Below the pieces are notes generated by a model. That model was not told the DNA's origin, did not search any database, and was given only the letters and a program-made list of their open reading frames with translations. The position numbers were made by a program, and so were the translations under genes. Below are positions 11,301-21,900 of a stretch of DNA of 64,000 bases, piece after piece. Source of the DNA: Mytilus galloprovincialis (taxonomy: Eukaryota > Mollusca > Bivalvia > Mytilida > Mytilidae); the NCBI RefSeq assembly GCF_965363235.1, contig NC_134846.1, positions 55,045,121 to 55,109,120 on the forward strand. The letters are read 5' to 3'. Positions within the stretch are counted from its first letter, which is position 1, and each line of letters begins with the position of its first letter.

Positions 11301-14300
11301 GAATGTGACCTACCGACTGTTTATCGGACTTGTTATAACATAAGCAACACGACGGGTGCCACATGTGGAGCAGGATCTGCTTACCCTTCCGGGGCACCTG
11401 AGATCATCCCTAGTTTTTGATGGTTATTCTCTAGTTTTCTATGTTGTGTCATGTGTTCTATTGTTTGTTTGTCTTTTTCATCTTTAGCCCGGCGTTATCT
11501 GTTTTTTTTTCTATTTATGAGTTTGGCTGTCCCTCTGGTATCTTTCGTCCCTCTTTTAATGACAAATTGAAATCCGTGAAATTGTCTCAATATACACAAG
11601 ATATAACATTGGATAACTTCCCTTTAACATTTCATAGTATTTATCATAAACACCGGGCGGTTTCTGGCTTATGTGCTGCTTCAGAATGTAATAAGATTTG
11701 ATAAAAAGAAGATTTTTAGGTGCAACATGTGAGTGTTTTGGCTTATTATTGTAGAAATTTCATGTCAATACATTCAGCAATTCAAAATGTCGGCTTCCTT
11801 AGTTACATACAAGGAGATAGAGAATTTTACGTTAACTGTCATCCAATTAGAACCATTGATACAAAATAATTGCATTAGAATTAAGAGATAACTGTATTGA
11901 ATTTGAACCACATCTTCTTTTTTATATATACCAAACAAAATGTACATAATTCTTTCTTTTGAAAAGCTTTAAACTAGTAATCAGTTTTTGAATAGTATAC
12001 CATTTCAAAGAATGTAGAAAGCTTACATATACTTCTAAGGAGATGTGGTATGTTTTCTAATGAAACATCTGTTCACCAAAAGATCAAGCAGAATAAATGT
12101 AAGCAAGCAAAGGCCACCAACGACCTTCACCAATGCCAAAACACCATACCTGATAGTCGGCTTTAAAAGGTCACATATTCTAACAACGCATGAAATAATC
12201 ATACCGTCCTTACAATTATATTTTGTTTGCACAATGTAAAAAATACTGCACCGTTACAAATAGTAATAAAATACACGATCTTAAGCATTGAACAAAAGGA
12301 ATACAAAGGAAACATTTTAGTCTTCCTTCAAATTTAAAAAGATGTTTTTCCATAAAAATATCAAACTTGACATTAGTCGTAGAGTAACAAAAACCCAGCA
12401 ATATAATTAAAGCCATCTCTGTGTATGGTAGGGATATATGCTTTGATAATGGGTCTTCCAAACAAGAGCCTTTTAATAGCTTGAATCGCTCATCGTTAAT
12501 TTCTTTTGATTGATCTGCATCAGTGATTACTTTGCTGTAATTGTAAAAATACTCCATTTTGTAACGTGCTTTTATACGTTTCTATCTATCATAATTTCTG
12601 TAAAGAAATCGGTTAAAATCATCTTCCAATGGCGTTAACTCATTTAATGAATCCCTGGATGATTTTGGTCATGTCGACTTTTTTGTAGATCTTACTTGGC
12701 TAAAAATGTATCCCTATGTTCTGTATTTAGCAAAGGCCATCACGTTTGTTGAATCACAGGAATATAGAAAAAAACATGCATACTATATATAGCTAGATAC
12801 CATAAAATTAGAAACTTTCACCCCAATTTATGTTGAAATTGGATGAGTAGTTTCAGAGAAGATTTTTGAAAAAGTTTATGCCAACGACGACGGCCGCAAA
12901 GTAATGGCGATAACTCACAATTAGATGCGACTGTCATACAGGTGAGAGGTTAAGCTTGGAATGCTATAAAATCAGGTTTAATCCGCCATTTTCTTCAGAT
13001 GAAGAAAATGGCCTGTATCAAGTCATGAATGTGACAGTTGTTATCCGTTCGTTTGGTGTGTATGAACTTTAAAATTTTGCAACTTAATTAGGGACTTACT
13101 GTTTTGAATTTTCTTCCGAGTTCGATATTTTATGTTATTTTACTTTATACATGGCTCGGGTGAGCTAAAAAGAGGAGGTTCATTATTACAGAGTACGTTT
13201 ACATAGTAAAAGTCTTTAATAATATCATAATATATATTTGATAATCCAGAAATTATTATTGGTGTCATCGGAGGAGCTGCTTTGATTTGTATTTTAGTCT
13301 CGTGTGAATACAGATTACGGTTTGTTTTTGTATTTGTTCAAACAAATAATTTATAATGTATAAGTTTATCTTTTTTTAATGATTATTATGACAATTATGG
13401 TTGTATCATGAGAATCGCTTTTTGATTGCACAACCAATTCAGTTTAGGAAATAAATGTTGGTTGAACTATGATAAATGCCACAATATAACATTGGTTATC
13501 CCCAAGCTTTAACCAGACATTCAACATTTCACATTATTCATCCACGAGTTATGGTACGTACAACGACAACATTTCATATTGAAATTAGTCCTTCTCTTTA
13601 CATTATTTCAACATATTTGTAGGACAATATCGTGCTTCACATATAGCATTCGTTATGATAAAAAAAAGTTCTCTTACTATTATAGAATGTATGGCTTTTT
13701 CTATGCTAGTTTGGCTCTAATATCTAAAAGAGGGACGAAAGATACCAGAGTGAGAGTCAAACTCATAAATCGAAAATAATGACAACGCCATGGCTAAAAA
13801 TGAAAAGGACAAACAGACAAACAATAGTAGACATGACACAACATAGAAAACTAAAGAAGAAACAACACGAACCCCACCAAAAACTAGGGGTGATCTCAGG
13901 TGCTCCGGGAGGGTAAGCAGATCCTGCTCAACATGTGGCACACGTTGTGTTGCTTATGAGATAACAAATCCGGTAAATAGTCTAATTCGGTAGGTCACAT
14001 TCATGAAAGAGACGGGGATAACGACGTAAGGTACATATCCGATATCATTTGTGAAACGGTAACGGTCAACCAAGTCGTGATGGCGTCCGTAAAATGTACG
14101 AAGTGATGATTTCAACTTCACCATTTGGAACTCTTGATTTAATAGTTTCCCTGTGAGCAACAACCCTCTATCAAGAAAAGCATGATAGGAAATGCAAGCA
14201 CGGGCATATCTTATCAATTAGGAGATATATACACCGTATGCAGGTGCTGCTGGAATGTTGCTACTTAGAAATGGAAAGTTCACACCTGAAAAGCTGAAAT

Positions 14301-15765
14301 CATCTCTTTTGTCGTGAAGTTTTGTTTTCAATCGACTCTCTTTGTCAATTTCTAGATGTTAGTTAAGATATGAGGCCGACTTACCTGTATCTGTTGTATC
14401 CTTTAATTCTAGTTCAATGGGATAGATGCTTTCAACATAGTCACCAAATTTTGAATTATTTAGTGAAAGAACATCATTTATATAGCGGAAAGTAGAGTTA
14501 TAGAAGATATTGCTAACTTCTTATCTTTCTTCCTAAGAAGTACCTGTATGAAGTCAGCCTCATAGTAATAAAGAGACAAGTCGGCAAGAAGAGGTGCACA
14601 ATTCGTTCCCATTGGAATGCCAATAGTCTGTTGAAAAAATCCTAACTCTTGAGACAACTTGAGAATTGCAATTGAAATGAAAGCGCTGACAAAAAACTAC
14701 AGTGAATTTATGTAAAATCGAATTTTTAATGCATGAAAAGATTTTAAAAAAGTTGCAGAACTTTATCGAATTTTGCATGTTTCATGAAAGATCTAGATCG
14801 AGCTTTTGCTCTCAGCTTTTTTACAATTTTAAGATGGCGGAAGACATTCGATATATCTAGTGTAACGCTATTTTCAGTACATTTGTTGTTGTAGACTCTA
14901 TCAACGTCTTGTACTAATTGGATTCTTATTGCTTGCTTAACCTGTAGTGCCAATTATTTAATGCATATTTAGCACGAGAACAAATCAATTCATTTTTGTA
15001 TGATCGGACAATCATCATGAAAGGCGAGAAATTTAGACTGGCAATGAAAAATGAGTTATGTTAAATATGATATAACGTTTGTCTTGCAAAGTGGTTGCTT
15101 CGGTTCTTCAACATGCGGAGAGCGTGGTACTTCAGGATCAACCGAATTTAAACGTCCCCTTCTGACCGGACATGACTGTCAATTTATGCATTCAGCTAAG
15201 TTCAACGGTCGCCCTACTTTATAAAGGGTTTTACTTGGGGAAGGAGAGTAATTCAGGGATTACCATATTTCTATACACATGCTCTTACAGAATCTGTTTC
15301 TACATAAATTTGATAAGAAATATTTGCATAGTACATACTCGCTTTCTTTCAGTTTATTATAAATATTAGAACAACTATTATTCCATTAACTACATGTATA
15401 TTGTTATTATATACGGGTATTTTTTTAGATTACATTTGGAAGCTAGTATGGAAAATGGAGAAAAGCAAACAAATTCTTTAAGGACTGTGTGGACCAAAAA
15501 ATCTTCATCAAAAAGGCCTTCCAGTGAAGGACTGGCAAGCTACACAGACTTGCAATCACAAACGGTCTTTTGTCCATATTCCATACTAAATACTAGTACT
15601 CTACAAACAAGCAGAAACATACAGAATGATAATTCTAAAAACAGTAATACATCCAAAAGGACGTCAACTTACAAAGATTACGAAGATATTCATGATACAC
15701 ATGTCAAGGAAGGTTATGAAAACACTAATAAAATGCAATGTACAGAATCACTTCCTAAGTATTAA
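4989..15765 (+). CDS. Gene 1: two-pass FAMeT-domain receptor-like protein with ITAM tail (6 exons)
   Basis: Exons 4989-5367, 8389-8859, 10297-10335, 10840-10878, 13250-13319 and 15429-15765 total 1335 nt and read through as 444 residues plus stop. Every junction is GT-AG; phases are 1,1,1,1,2. Order: cytoplasmic N-terminus (1-75), membrane segment about 76-99, FAMeT domain (127-283), two 13-residue DxDGxID modules (284-309), second membrane segment (about 311-331), tail (333-444) with an ITAM. KWKCLRHFKSRK before the first segment predicts N-in, so the FAMeT domain is outside and both tails are inside. The domain family is named for farnesoic acid O-methyltransferase but in many animal proteins acts as a binding module; enzymatic activity is not implied. 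A receptor role is inference. The start is the first ATG of the open exon; no cDNA evidence is available. Four N-glycosylation sequons (NIT, NCT, NIS, NST) sit in the ectodomain. Confidence 0.8.
7718..7835. mobile_element. Small MITE with GTGGCCGC inverted ends, copy A
   Basis: AATGAAAGTGGCCGCTACC at the left, GAACACGAATGCGGCCACTT at the right; reversed, the right end gives AAGTGGCCGCATTCGTGTTC. A second copy lies at 45033-45150. Confidence 0.5.
7911..8214 (+). mobile_element. R2 retroelement 3' end, 5'-truncated copy
   Basis: GAGATCTCACAAACATGTTT through GACCTGTTGGTGACCTTC to CATTTCCATTCTCAATTTTA, matching the 3' part of the element at 34834-35707 and sharing its exact end. Confidence 0.7.
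8389..8859 (+). CDS. Gene 1 exon 2: FAMeT (Methyltransf_FA-type) ectodomain
   Basis: 157 residues in one phase 1-1 exon after a long T-rich acceptor. Family hallmarks are visible: FHVQACNDVHVALLP, then YEIVIGAYRNTRSIIRK (the typical YEIVIGG..N..S.IR core), then FNIDW, AWLDPAPL and a closing TGFGATGSWTF. The length fits the domain, so the whole domain is on this exon. Donor ACG|GTAAAC. Confidence 0.85.
8860..10296 (+). other. Gene 1 intron 2: no gene seen
   Basis: AT-rich. A homopolymer G run sits near 9697-9708. Around 9860-9965 a stretch (GGAGAGTACATACAATATC ... TTTGGTCCTCAATTTAGTG) repeats sequence found at about 7390-7470 in intron 1. Confidence 0.4.
10297..10335 (+). CDS. Gene 1 exon 3: 13-residue mini-exon, copy A
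   Basis: 39-nt exon between TTACTTGCAG and GTAAGT, phase 1-1, encoding DFKNSTDKDGLID. It keeps the frame. The DKDGLID core resembles part of a calcium-binding loop (EF-hand or thrombospondin type 3), but it is too short to call. Confidence 0.7.
10840..10878 (+). CDS. Gene 1 exon 4: 13-residue mini-exon, copy B
   Basis: 39-nt exon encoding DFNKSADRDGSID, same phase and nearly the same flanks as copy A (ACTACATGTT before, TTACTTGCAG acceptor, GGTAAG donor), 543 bp downstream. Clearly a tandem exon duplication; either or both copies could be included without breaking the frame. Confidence 0.7.
11220..11565 (+). mobile_element. R3 (Penelope-like) 3' end, truncated copy
   Basis: From CGTTTCACAAATGATATCGG to CCCTCTGGTATCTTTCGTCC; matches, on the opposite strand, the 3' part of the element at 13728-14950. 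An old fragment. Confidence 0.6.
12035..12560 (-). other. Unrecognised open frames in gene 1 intron 4
   Basis: Overlapping minus-strand frames of 113 and 65 codons. No conserved motif or splice partner seen; may be a decayed repeat. Confidence 0.25.
12965..13170 (+). repeat. R5 dispersed repeat copy
   Basis: Family marked by CCATTTTCTTC..., AAGTCATGAATGTGACAGTT and a TTCCGAGTTCG end. It lies just upstream of the gene 1 membrane exon. Other copies are listed separately. Confidence 0.55.
13250..13319 (+). CDS. Gene 1 exon 5: juxtamembrane/second transmembrane exon
   Basis: Encodes E plus IIIGVIGGAALICILVSC and a short basic end. Phase 1 in, phase 2 out (ACG|GTTTGT). DNA and protein are homologous to gene 3 exon 7 (shared IGVIGG.ALICIL core), unlike the membrane exons of genes 2 and 4. 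Confidence 0.8.
13728..14952 (-). mobile_element. Penelope-like retroelement fragment (R3) in gene 1 last intron
   Basis: Minus-strand reading shows the reverse-transcriptase segment GIPMGTNCAPLLADL followed by YYEADFIQ, then DRGLLLTGKLLNQ, LKSSLRTFYGRHHDLVDRY, typical of Penelope-like elements. Its 3' end is CCCTCTGGTATCTTTCGTCC-like (at 13728 on the + strand, reversed). Old and broken. Absent from the matching intron of gene 3, whose sequence resumes at AATTATTT(A/C)ATGCATATT (14953 here). Confidence 0.7.
15429..15765 (+). CDS. Gene 1 exon 6: cytoplasmic tail with ITAM
   Basis: Residues 333-444. YTDL at 15541 and YSIL ending 15588 are separated by eight residues, exactly matching ITAM spacing (YxxL/I-x6-8-YxxL/I). 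Further tyrosines: YKDYEDI and YENT. Serine/lysine rich, with no enzymatic domain. Stop TAA is followed by AATAAA at 15812. Homologous to the gene 3 tail exon. Confidence 0.8.
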
Positions 15766-15811
15766 GATCTATACGAAACAAATGGCATTTAATATGTAAA
15801 GAGTATTGTAT

Positions 15812-15817
15812 AATAAA
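15812..15817 (+). promoter_or_regulatory. Gene 1 polyadenylation signal AATAAA
   Basis: Canonical AATAAA 46 nt after the stop codon. The 3' flank from about 15840 to 15960 resembles the flank after gene 3 (53415-53560), so the 3' end was part of the duplicated block. Confidence 0.55.
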
Positions 15818-15820
15818 TGG

Positions 15821-15988
15821 GATAAGTTTGAAAAAAACAAATGTTTTCCAATTTTTCAACCTAAAGGCCTCGCAGTCAATACCAAAGGCAGTGAATGTTC
15901 TCTTACATCGTTTACTAGAGGAAATAATGAATTATCATAGATATAATTAAAGGGAGTTTTGTTGCAAACGAAAATGAGACAGCGCCCT
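15821..15988 (+). other. Gene 1 3' flank, duplicated after gene 3
   Basis: GCCTCGCAGTCAATACCAAA ... GTTTTGTTGCAAACG parallels GCTTCGCAGTCGATACAAAT ... GTTTTGTTGTAAACG after gene 3. No gene. Confidence 0.5.
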
Positions 15989-16672
15989 TAATGCCGGCGT
16001 CACACATTTGAGTATAAACCGGCGTGCACCAGACGTACAGAGAAAATTGACAAAGTCGGAATACTTTAGTTGCACGCCAGAGGAACGCTTAAGCAATCGT
16101 TAAATGCGCGATGCATAAGTTTAAAGTCGAAATGCAAAGGTATACGCATGGTAACCGCTTCAAGTCCAGGAAATTTTTATGCAGCATAAAATTTTTAATC
16201 CAGCTCAAGCGTACCTATACCTGTACGCTACATACACGTAATGTATACGTTTCACGCGCGTTGAAAACGGTAAGTTTGAGACACGTTTTGGACACGTTGT
16301 ATACGCTTTAAGATCGTTCGACTTTAACTAGAACGTATGTCGGATGTGTTTGTAATAAACATCCCATACTAAAAGGTCCCCAATACGCCAAAAGCACGGA
16401 TTATGATCCCAGGTACGACGGGGACGCGTCTCAAAGACCTTTTTCCTTCGTGGCGTGCATTCCATCTAAGTTAGACAAACTCCAGACATACGCCAACATG
16501 TTACTTTAACGCCCGACACACACTTAAAGCTCGTTGTGCACACGAGACAGATATGATAGACAAGTTGGATGCAACCAAAATTACTAGCGTATTGGCAGCG
16601 TACATGATTTTTTTTACCACGCCTGGTGTACGTCGGAGCTATACGCTGATGTGGGACGCCGGTATAACACAA
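15989..16672. mobile_element. CpG-rich terminal-inverted-repeat element, second type
   Basis: Left ATGCCGGCGTCACACATTTG and reversed right ATACCGGCGTCCCACATCAG are imperfect inverted ends, continuing to GTGCACCAGACGT / GTACACCAGGCGT. The interior is full of CGTA and ACGC words. Same general design as 699-1431. Confidence 0.6.
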
Positions 16673-18439
16673 AGCAACAAAAGAAAATTAGAAATTGTCT
16701 TTTGATGGAGTTTCAATTGATATTTTTTAGAAAGTCGTTCTATGTTGCGATGTTACACTAGAGCACCCAAAAGGCATTTCAATTAATAGATCAATCAGTA
16801 ATAATGCAAATGAAAAGACCAAGAAGAACCAAACGGAAATCAAAAGTTAGATAGAAACAACATACACAATGACTGAAAATTCAAAAAAAAGGCGAAAAGA
16901 TAAACAATTAAAAAACATTAAATACATGGAAAAAACATTAAAATAAAATGCGACACCGATAGTACTGACGGAAAACTGCTACATTATATTTATATTGTTT
17001 CGTGTCGGAAGTTCTTATCCGCTGAGTCTTTATAAGTTTTCAAAACTTGTAATATATGTGGAGTCATGAAACCTTGTTTTACTGAAAGTCTGTTCGTTTT
17101 CTGTTGGTCTTAATTTAAAATAAAGTGGTGGTACCCTTACTTCCTAATTTAAATTAGTTCATTTTCAAGGTATTACCCCGCTTTTATATAATCACCACTA
17201 CAAATAGGAATTATAAATTAATAAATGATTTTTCTTGATTTTCTGTTCTTAATGTAGTCATTGTATCTCTGGCTAAGGTTAGAATGCGATTTATCGTCCG
17301 TCTGACATCAGTGTTGAATGTTTTGGTAAATGGCTTTCACTCTTTCTACTGAAATTGACATATGTATAACGTGTTAGGCATACATGAATGTCTACACTCA
17401 TCATATATACAAGGATTGTAATATTCGATTTGGGCCAGACGCACGTTTCGTCTACAAAGGACTCGGCAGTAACGCTTGAATAAAAAAAGGTTAGAAAGGC
17501 CAAATAGAGTACGAAGTTTAAGAGCATTGAGAACCAAAAATTACAAAAAACTTGGCAAATTACAGCTCAGGTAATCAATTCTTGAAGTAGTTGGCATTCA
17601 ATTATCTTACCCTTTAAAGTTGTCTTTGTGTAAATACCCTCACAGTTTTACAACAGATAGTCTAAAGAACCTTGGTATATGTAGCATTAAATAATTCTTC
17701 CGGAAATAATGCCCTGACCTTGGTATACAGAATGCTATGTTAACTTTTAGCATATTGAATTTTCAAATCAATGAATATTACAAATCTATCAAATAACGTC
17801 CTGTCAAATGTTAGTATTTTTGTGTAATAGTTTCTGACAATATTTGAGTCAGGCTTTAAAAATGACATTTCTATATGGTCTATAAAGACTACCAAAAGGC
17901 CTCAATTTGATATATAGTCAATTGTATTTCATATCCTAGCCATATAATATAATTGGCTACATGATGTCTTTTACCAAGATACAAAAGATACTAGTGTGGG
18001 TCAAATATTGTTTGTGAAAGTCCTCGGCTTCTATCTTTTCTCCCAAACACATACGTAGGTATGTGTAAAAGTGCTGGGATTATACTAAATCCTGTGAGCC
18101 ACATACAATCATTCTTTGTCTGAACTCTTATACTGTTCACAGCAACTGACCCTGAAAAGTATATTGACTACAAAACATTTACGACACTTATGTTGAATTG
18201 ACATAAATGCTTCAAAATAATGCGAATATAAGAGCAAATTACGCGTATATGTTGGTAATATACGCGTATATTATCGCGCAAATGACATAAACGGCCATTC
18301 ATACTATTGCATTGTTGGTGGAGAGTAAGTACTCCCAAAGTATAAGTGGTCAAGTTGTAGTTCAAACAGTTAGAACAATTTTTATTCAAAATCAATTGTA
18401 ATTTTCAAAAGACGTAATTACTAAGTCAACATTCATATA
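16673..18439. other. Intergenic between genes 1 and 2
   Basis: Contains an R4 copy (17383-17560, minus). Short palindromic ACGCGTATA words occur near 18240-18270. No coding exon recognised. Confidence 0.5.
17383..17560 (-). repeat. R4 dispersed repeat copy
   Basis: Minus strand: CTCAATGCTCTTAAACTTCG ... GTAGACGAAACGTGCGTCTG. The family is best seen at 44050-44440. Confidence 0.55.
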
Positions 18440-18901
18440 AACAGCTGTTTGATACATCGCCCTACGTATATATAAACATGTTTGATATAATGTAAACCAT
18501 GCAAATATTAACAACGAATCCTAACAGTTTTTAAAAAATTTCTTTGTGAAAGTATAATTCAGATATGCATTATATTCTGTGAAAGAAGGCGAAAGATGCC
18601 CATATTCAAACTCACAAGTAAACAAAAGACTGACAACGATTTAGCTAAAACAAAATTTAAAAAAAATACCAGCAGACATAAAGACCGAGCAACACAAACC
18701 CAACCATTACAGGTGTTCAATATTATAAAGAACAAGTAAAATGTATCTTGATTTTGTTTACTTAAAAAAACAATAACAAGGAAAAGGGAAATGTAAGATG
18801 TGGTCATATCCTATCCTGTACATATATTGTAAGCCTCGTCTAGTAATATTTTGTAAATGTGATAAATGTGTTGACTCTCGATAGACTAAAAGAGGATACC
18901 C
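18440..18901 (+). promoter_or_regulatory. Candidate promoter and 5' UTR of gene 2
   Basis: Conserved with gene 4 (about 55060-55426): a CCCTACGTATAT..AAAC stretch holding TATATAAA at 18469-18476, and GGGAA(A/G)TGTA(A/T)GA ... CATATCCTATC just before the ATG. An R3 repeat fragment (18555-18665) interrupts the gene 2 copy only. Transcription start not determinable here. Confidence 0.4.
18555..18665 (-). mobile_element. R3 3' end fragment
   Basis: GAAAGAAGGCGAAAGATGCC ... CAAACTCACAAGTAAAC, the diverged 3' tip of the Penelope-like family, inserted in the gene 2 upstream block but not in gene 4's. Confidence 0.45.
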
Positions 18902-18971
18902 ATGGACTGTTTTTGGTGTCAGATTTGGATCAGTTTTATACTTACAAAATCTGTATATATGGAAACAAACC
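18902..18971 (+). CDS. Gene 2 exon 1: signal peptide
   Basis: Encodes 23 residues beginning MDCFWCQIWISFIL, donor C|GTAAGT, phase 1; the last C plus TG of exon 2 gives Leu. Gene 4 has a matching 70-nt exon at 55427-55496, and flanking DNA is conserved, which supports both calls. Confidence 0.75.
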
Positions 18972-21900
18972 GTAAGTTTATAATTAGATTATTTGTTTTT
19001 TTAATTTCCCGTTTTCCCAAACTCTTTGTCAGTCCGTTTATCTGTCTATAAAAAGTTTAATCAACGCAATAATTCCTTTAACTGACACATGAATTGGACG
19101 AATAATGACGAAAGTACTTTAACTTATCTGGCATTTTAAGGTACTTGTAACTTTGTAAAAACATATACCAATCAGTAGTCAAAAAATGATTTCAACCTTG
19201 ATCGTATCCTGCTCAATATATCATGGAATACACCAAACCACAAAAATGGATGAACATCCCCATTCAAGGGCAATATATCCTTTTTGGAGCCGACTGATGA
19301 GTTTATGTCATTTTTATACTTTTATTAATCGTTTAACAATTACTTTCCAATGCTATCAGTTATAGTTTTCAAGATAATAGCAAACAATTGCAAAACTGTA
19401 AAAATGTCTTGATATGCAAAAGTAATTCCTCGTATAAGGGTTCGACTCAAGGTTACGTTTACTAGACATTTTTTTTTAAATCTTGTCCTGTGAATAATTG
19501 TTATCACACGCTTTCTTTTTATCATATTTTTCAAGATATTAGAAAAATTGCAAAAATTGGCAAAACAGTTATTTAAAAACTAGGATTCCTTTAAGAAGGA
19601 TTAAAATTATTATGATAAAATGAATATTAGCTAGATATAGAAATTCTTATGACGGAATAAAGGGTATAGGTTATTTTTTTTCTAACAGGATCAGACATTG
19701 TAGCATTGTTAATAATAAATTTTCTAAAAGAATTTCGGTTTGGCGGAACAAATTTGCGTTGATATCTTAGACTTGAGACAAGAGACAAATTAACAGCTGC
19801 GCCATGATCGCATGATACGCCTGTAGTCTTGTGTGTGAAGTTTTATGCAATAGTCCTAAATAGTTTCTGAGATACGGTGCGACATGTGAAAACCCCCCTT
19901 TTTTATATAAAAAAAACTCAATAAGTAAACTAAAATTTTGAATCATCACAAAAAAGTGTACAGATCTTTAGATAAATATTATAACTATGAAGTGTGTTAA
20001 GTTTTAAGCAATAATCATTTGTGATTTTTGAGATACGGCGTGACATGTGACCCCCTTCCCCCCCCCCTTTTTTTTTTTACAAAAACCCAATAACTCTAAA
20101 CAAAAATTGAATCATCACCAAAAGATATACAGATCTTTAGATAAAGGGCATACGTTACTGTTACAGTTGATAACGTAAAATGTTATTTCGCGACGTCGTC
20201 AAACTGTGATGACATATCGGGAAAAGATGTATTTTTCGACTGTCCTTTATCATTCAGACTGATTTAACTTTTAAACGAGTTCATGGATCCCTCTTTTTTA
20301 AAATTACTTTCGGTTTGATTACGTATGAAGATGATTTGTACCAAATTTTAAAGATGCATTTTTTTTGAAATTTGATAAATATACACCAAAGAATTACGTT
20401 TTGTTTCTACACTCATTAACATTTGATAAATTTTAGTTATTTATCAATAAAAAATATTTCATAAATTTATAGAAAATTTATAAAAAAAAGAGAACTTATA
20501 AATAATTTAACAAAAAACAGCTGGTGTTTATCTTTTAAAACAAAAAAGTTAAGCATTTCTATCGGGAGGAAAATATGTCCACAAATCCGAATTTTGAGAA
20601 AATATCTGAAATTTCTACCTCATTTTACTCAAAAAGTGGCACATGAAGGTATATTTTTTATAACATATTTCATTTAAGCAGGTAAACAATAGACTATAAA
20701 TGTTAAAGGGAAAAATTATCACCGTCAGAAATACCATGTTGGGTATGTCCTTAATATAACTAAAAAGTGTGTAAAGATTTAAGCAATAATAATAAATCGT
20801 TTTTGTGATACGGCGCGACATGTGACCCCCACCCCGTTTTTTTTTTACAAAAACCTGAATAACTCTTAAATAAAATTTTGAATCACCACCAAACAGTTTA
20901 CAGATCTACGAAGTAAAGTTTTAAGCAATAATCATTAAAAATTTTGAGATACGGCGCGACAGGTGATAAAAAAACCACACCCCTGTTTTAGTTATAAAGT
21001 GCCGTATTTCAAAACGTTATTTTCACCAAAGAGTATACAGATAATTTGACTACCATAAGAAACAACTATGTCAAGTTTCAAGAAATTTTGATAAGTGGTT
21101 CTCAAGTTACGGTGCAACATGTTAACACTGGACAGACAGCCGGACATACGACATTGGTATATCATAATACGTCCCGTAAAAATTTTGACGAGCGTATAAA
21201 AATGAGCTGAAAAGCGCAACACAAATCATTTTAACCATTCAAAATCTTAATTTTGGGAAAGTTGTGTTACAATACAACATAAGAACGAACTAAAAAAATT
21301 CAGTTAAAAAAGGCTTAACTCATAAAATGGATACAAATAGAATTCATCTAACAAAAAACACACAGTGGATGTGTTCATATCGATCTTGTGACAATTGTAG
21401 TGACAGAAATTCTGTGTGAACAACAAGTAGTGGATTTAACATGTGATGAAGGCACTAGAATACATATCAGTGAGGTAAATTTTGGAAAAAAAGAAGATGA
21501 CTTATCTCTTGATACTACCCTGAGCAGAAATGCAAATAACATGAGGGAGATTGTTAGATTGTTATGTAATTCTCACAATACCTGTCACATTGATAACAGT
21601 CTAAACAGTTTTACTGGTTTTCTGTCACCTGTACCAAGAAAAGTTGGTTTCACATACAGATGTGGTGAGTGATACTTTTAAACATTTTTCATATACTAAT
21701 GTAAAAGAGGGGCGAAAGATACCAGAGGGAGAGTCAAACAATCGAAAATAAATTGACAACGTCATGGCTGAAAAAGAAACAGACATACAGATGCTACACG
21801 AAGGCTAGATACAGGGTTTTACTCTTGATCGAAATGACGATACTTCAATATCAGTCAACCATTATGTTTTCTTCAAAAATAAAAATAAAAGATATTTGTA

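Noticed and set aside
12216-12557. 113-codon minus-strand open frame with hydrophobic stretch
   Set aside because: Opposite strand inside gene 1 intron 4, no motif, no splice partners; kept only as an unrecognised region.
21388-21400. ATG at 21388 as the start of the SUEL protein
   Set aside because: It lies in the intron just before the acceptor TGTAG; the matching signal-peptide exons of genes 2 and 4 supply the real start.
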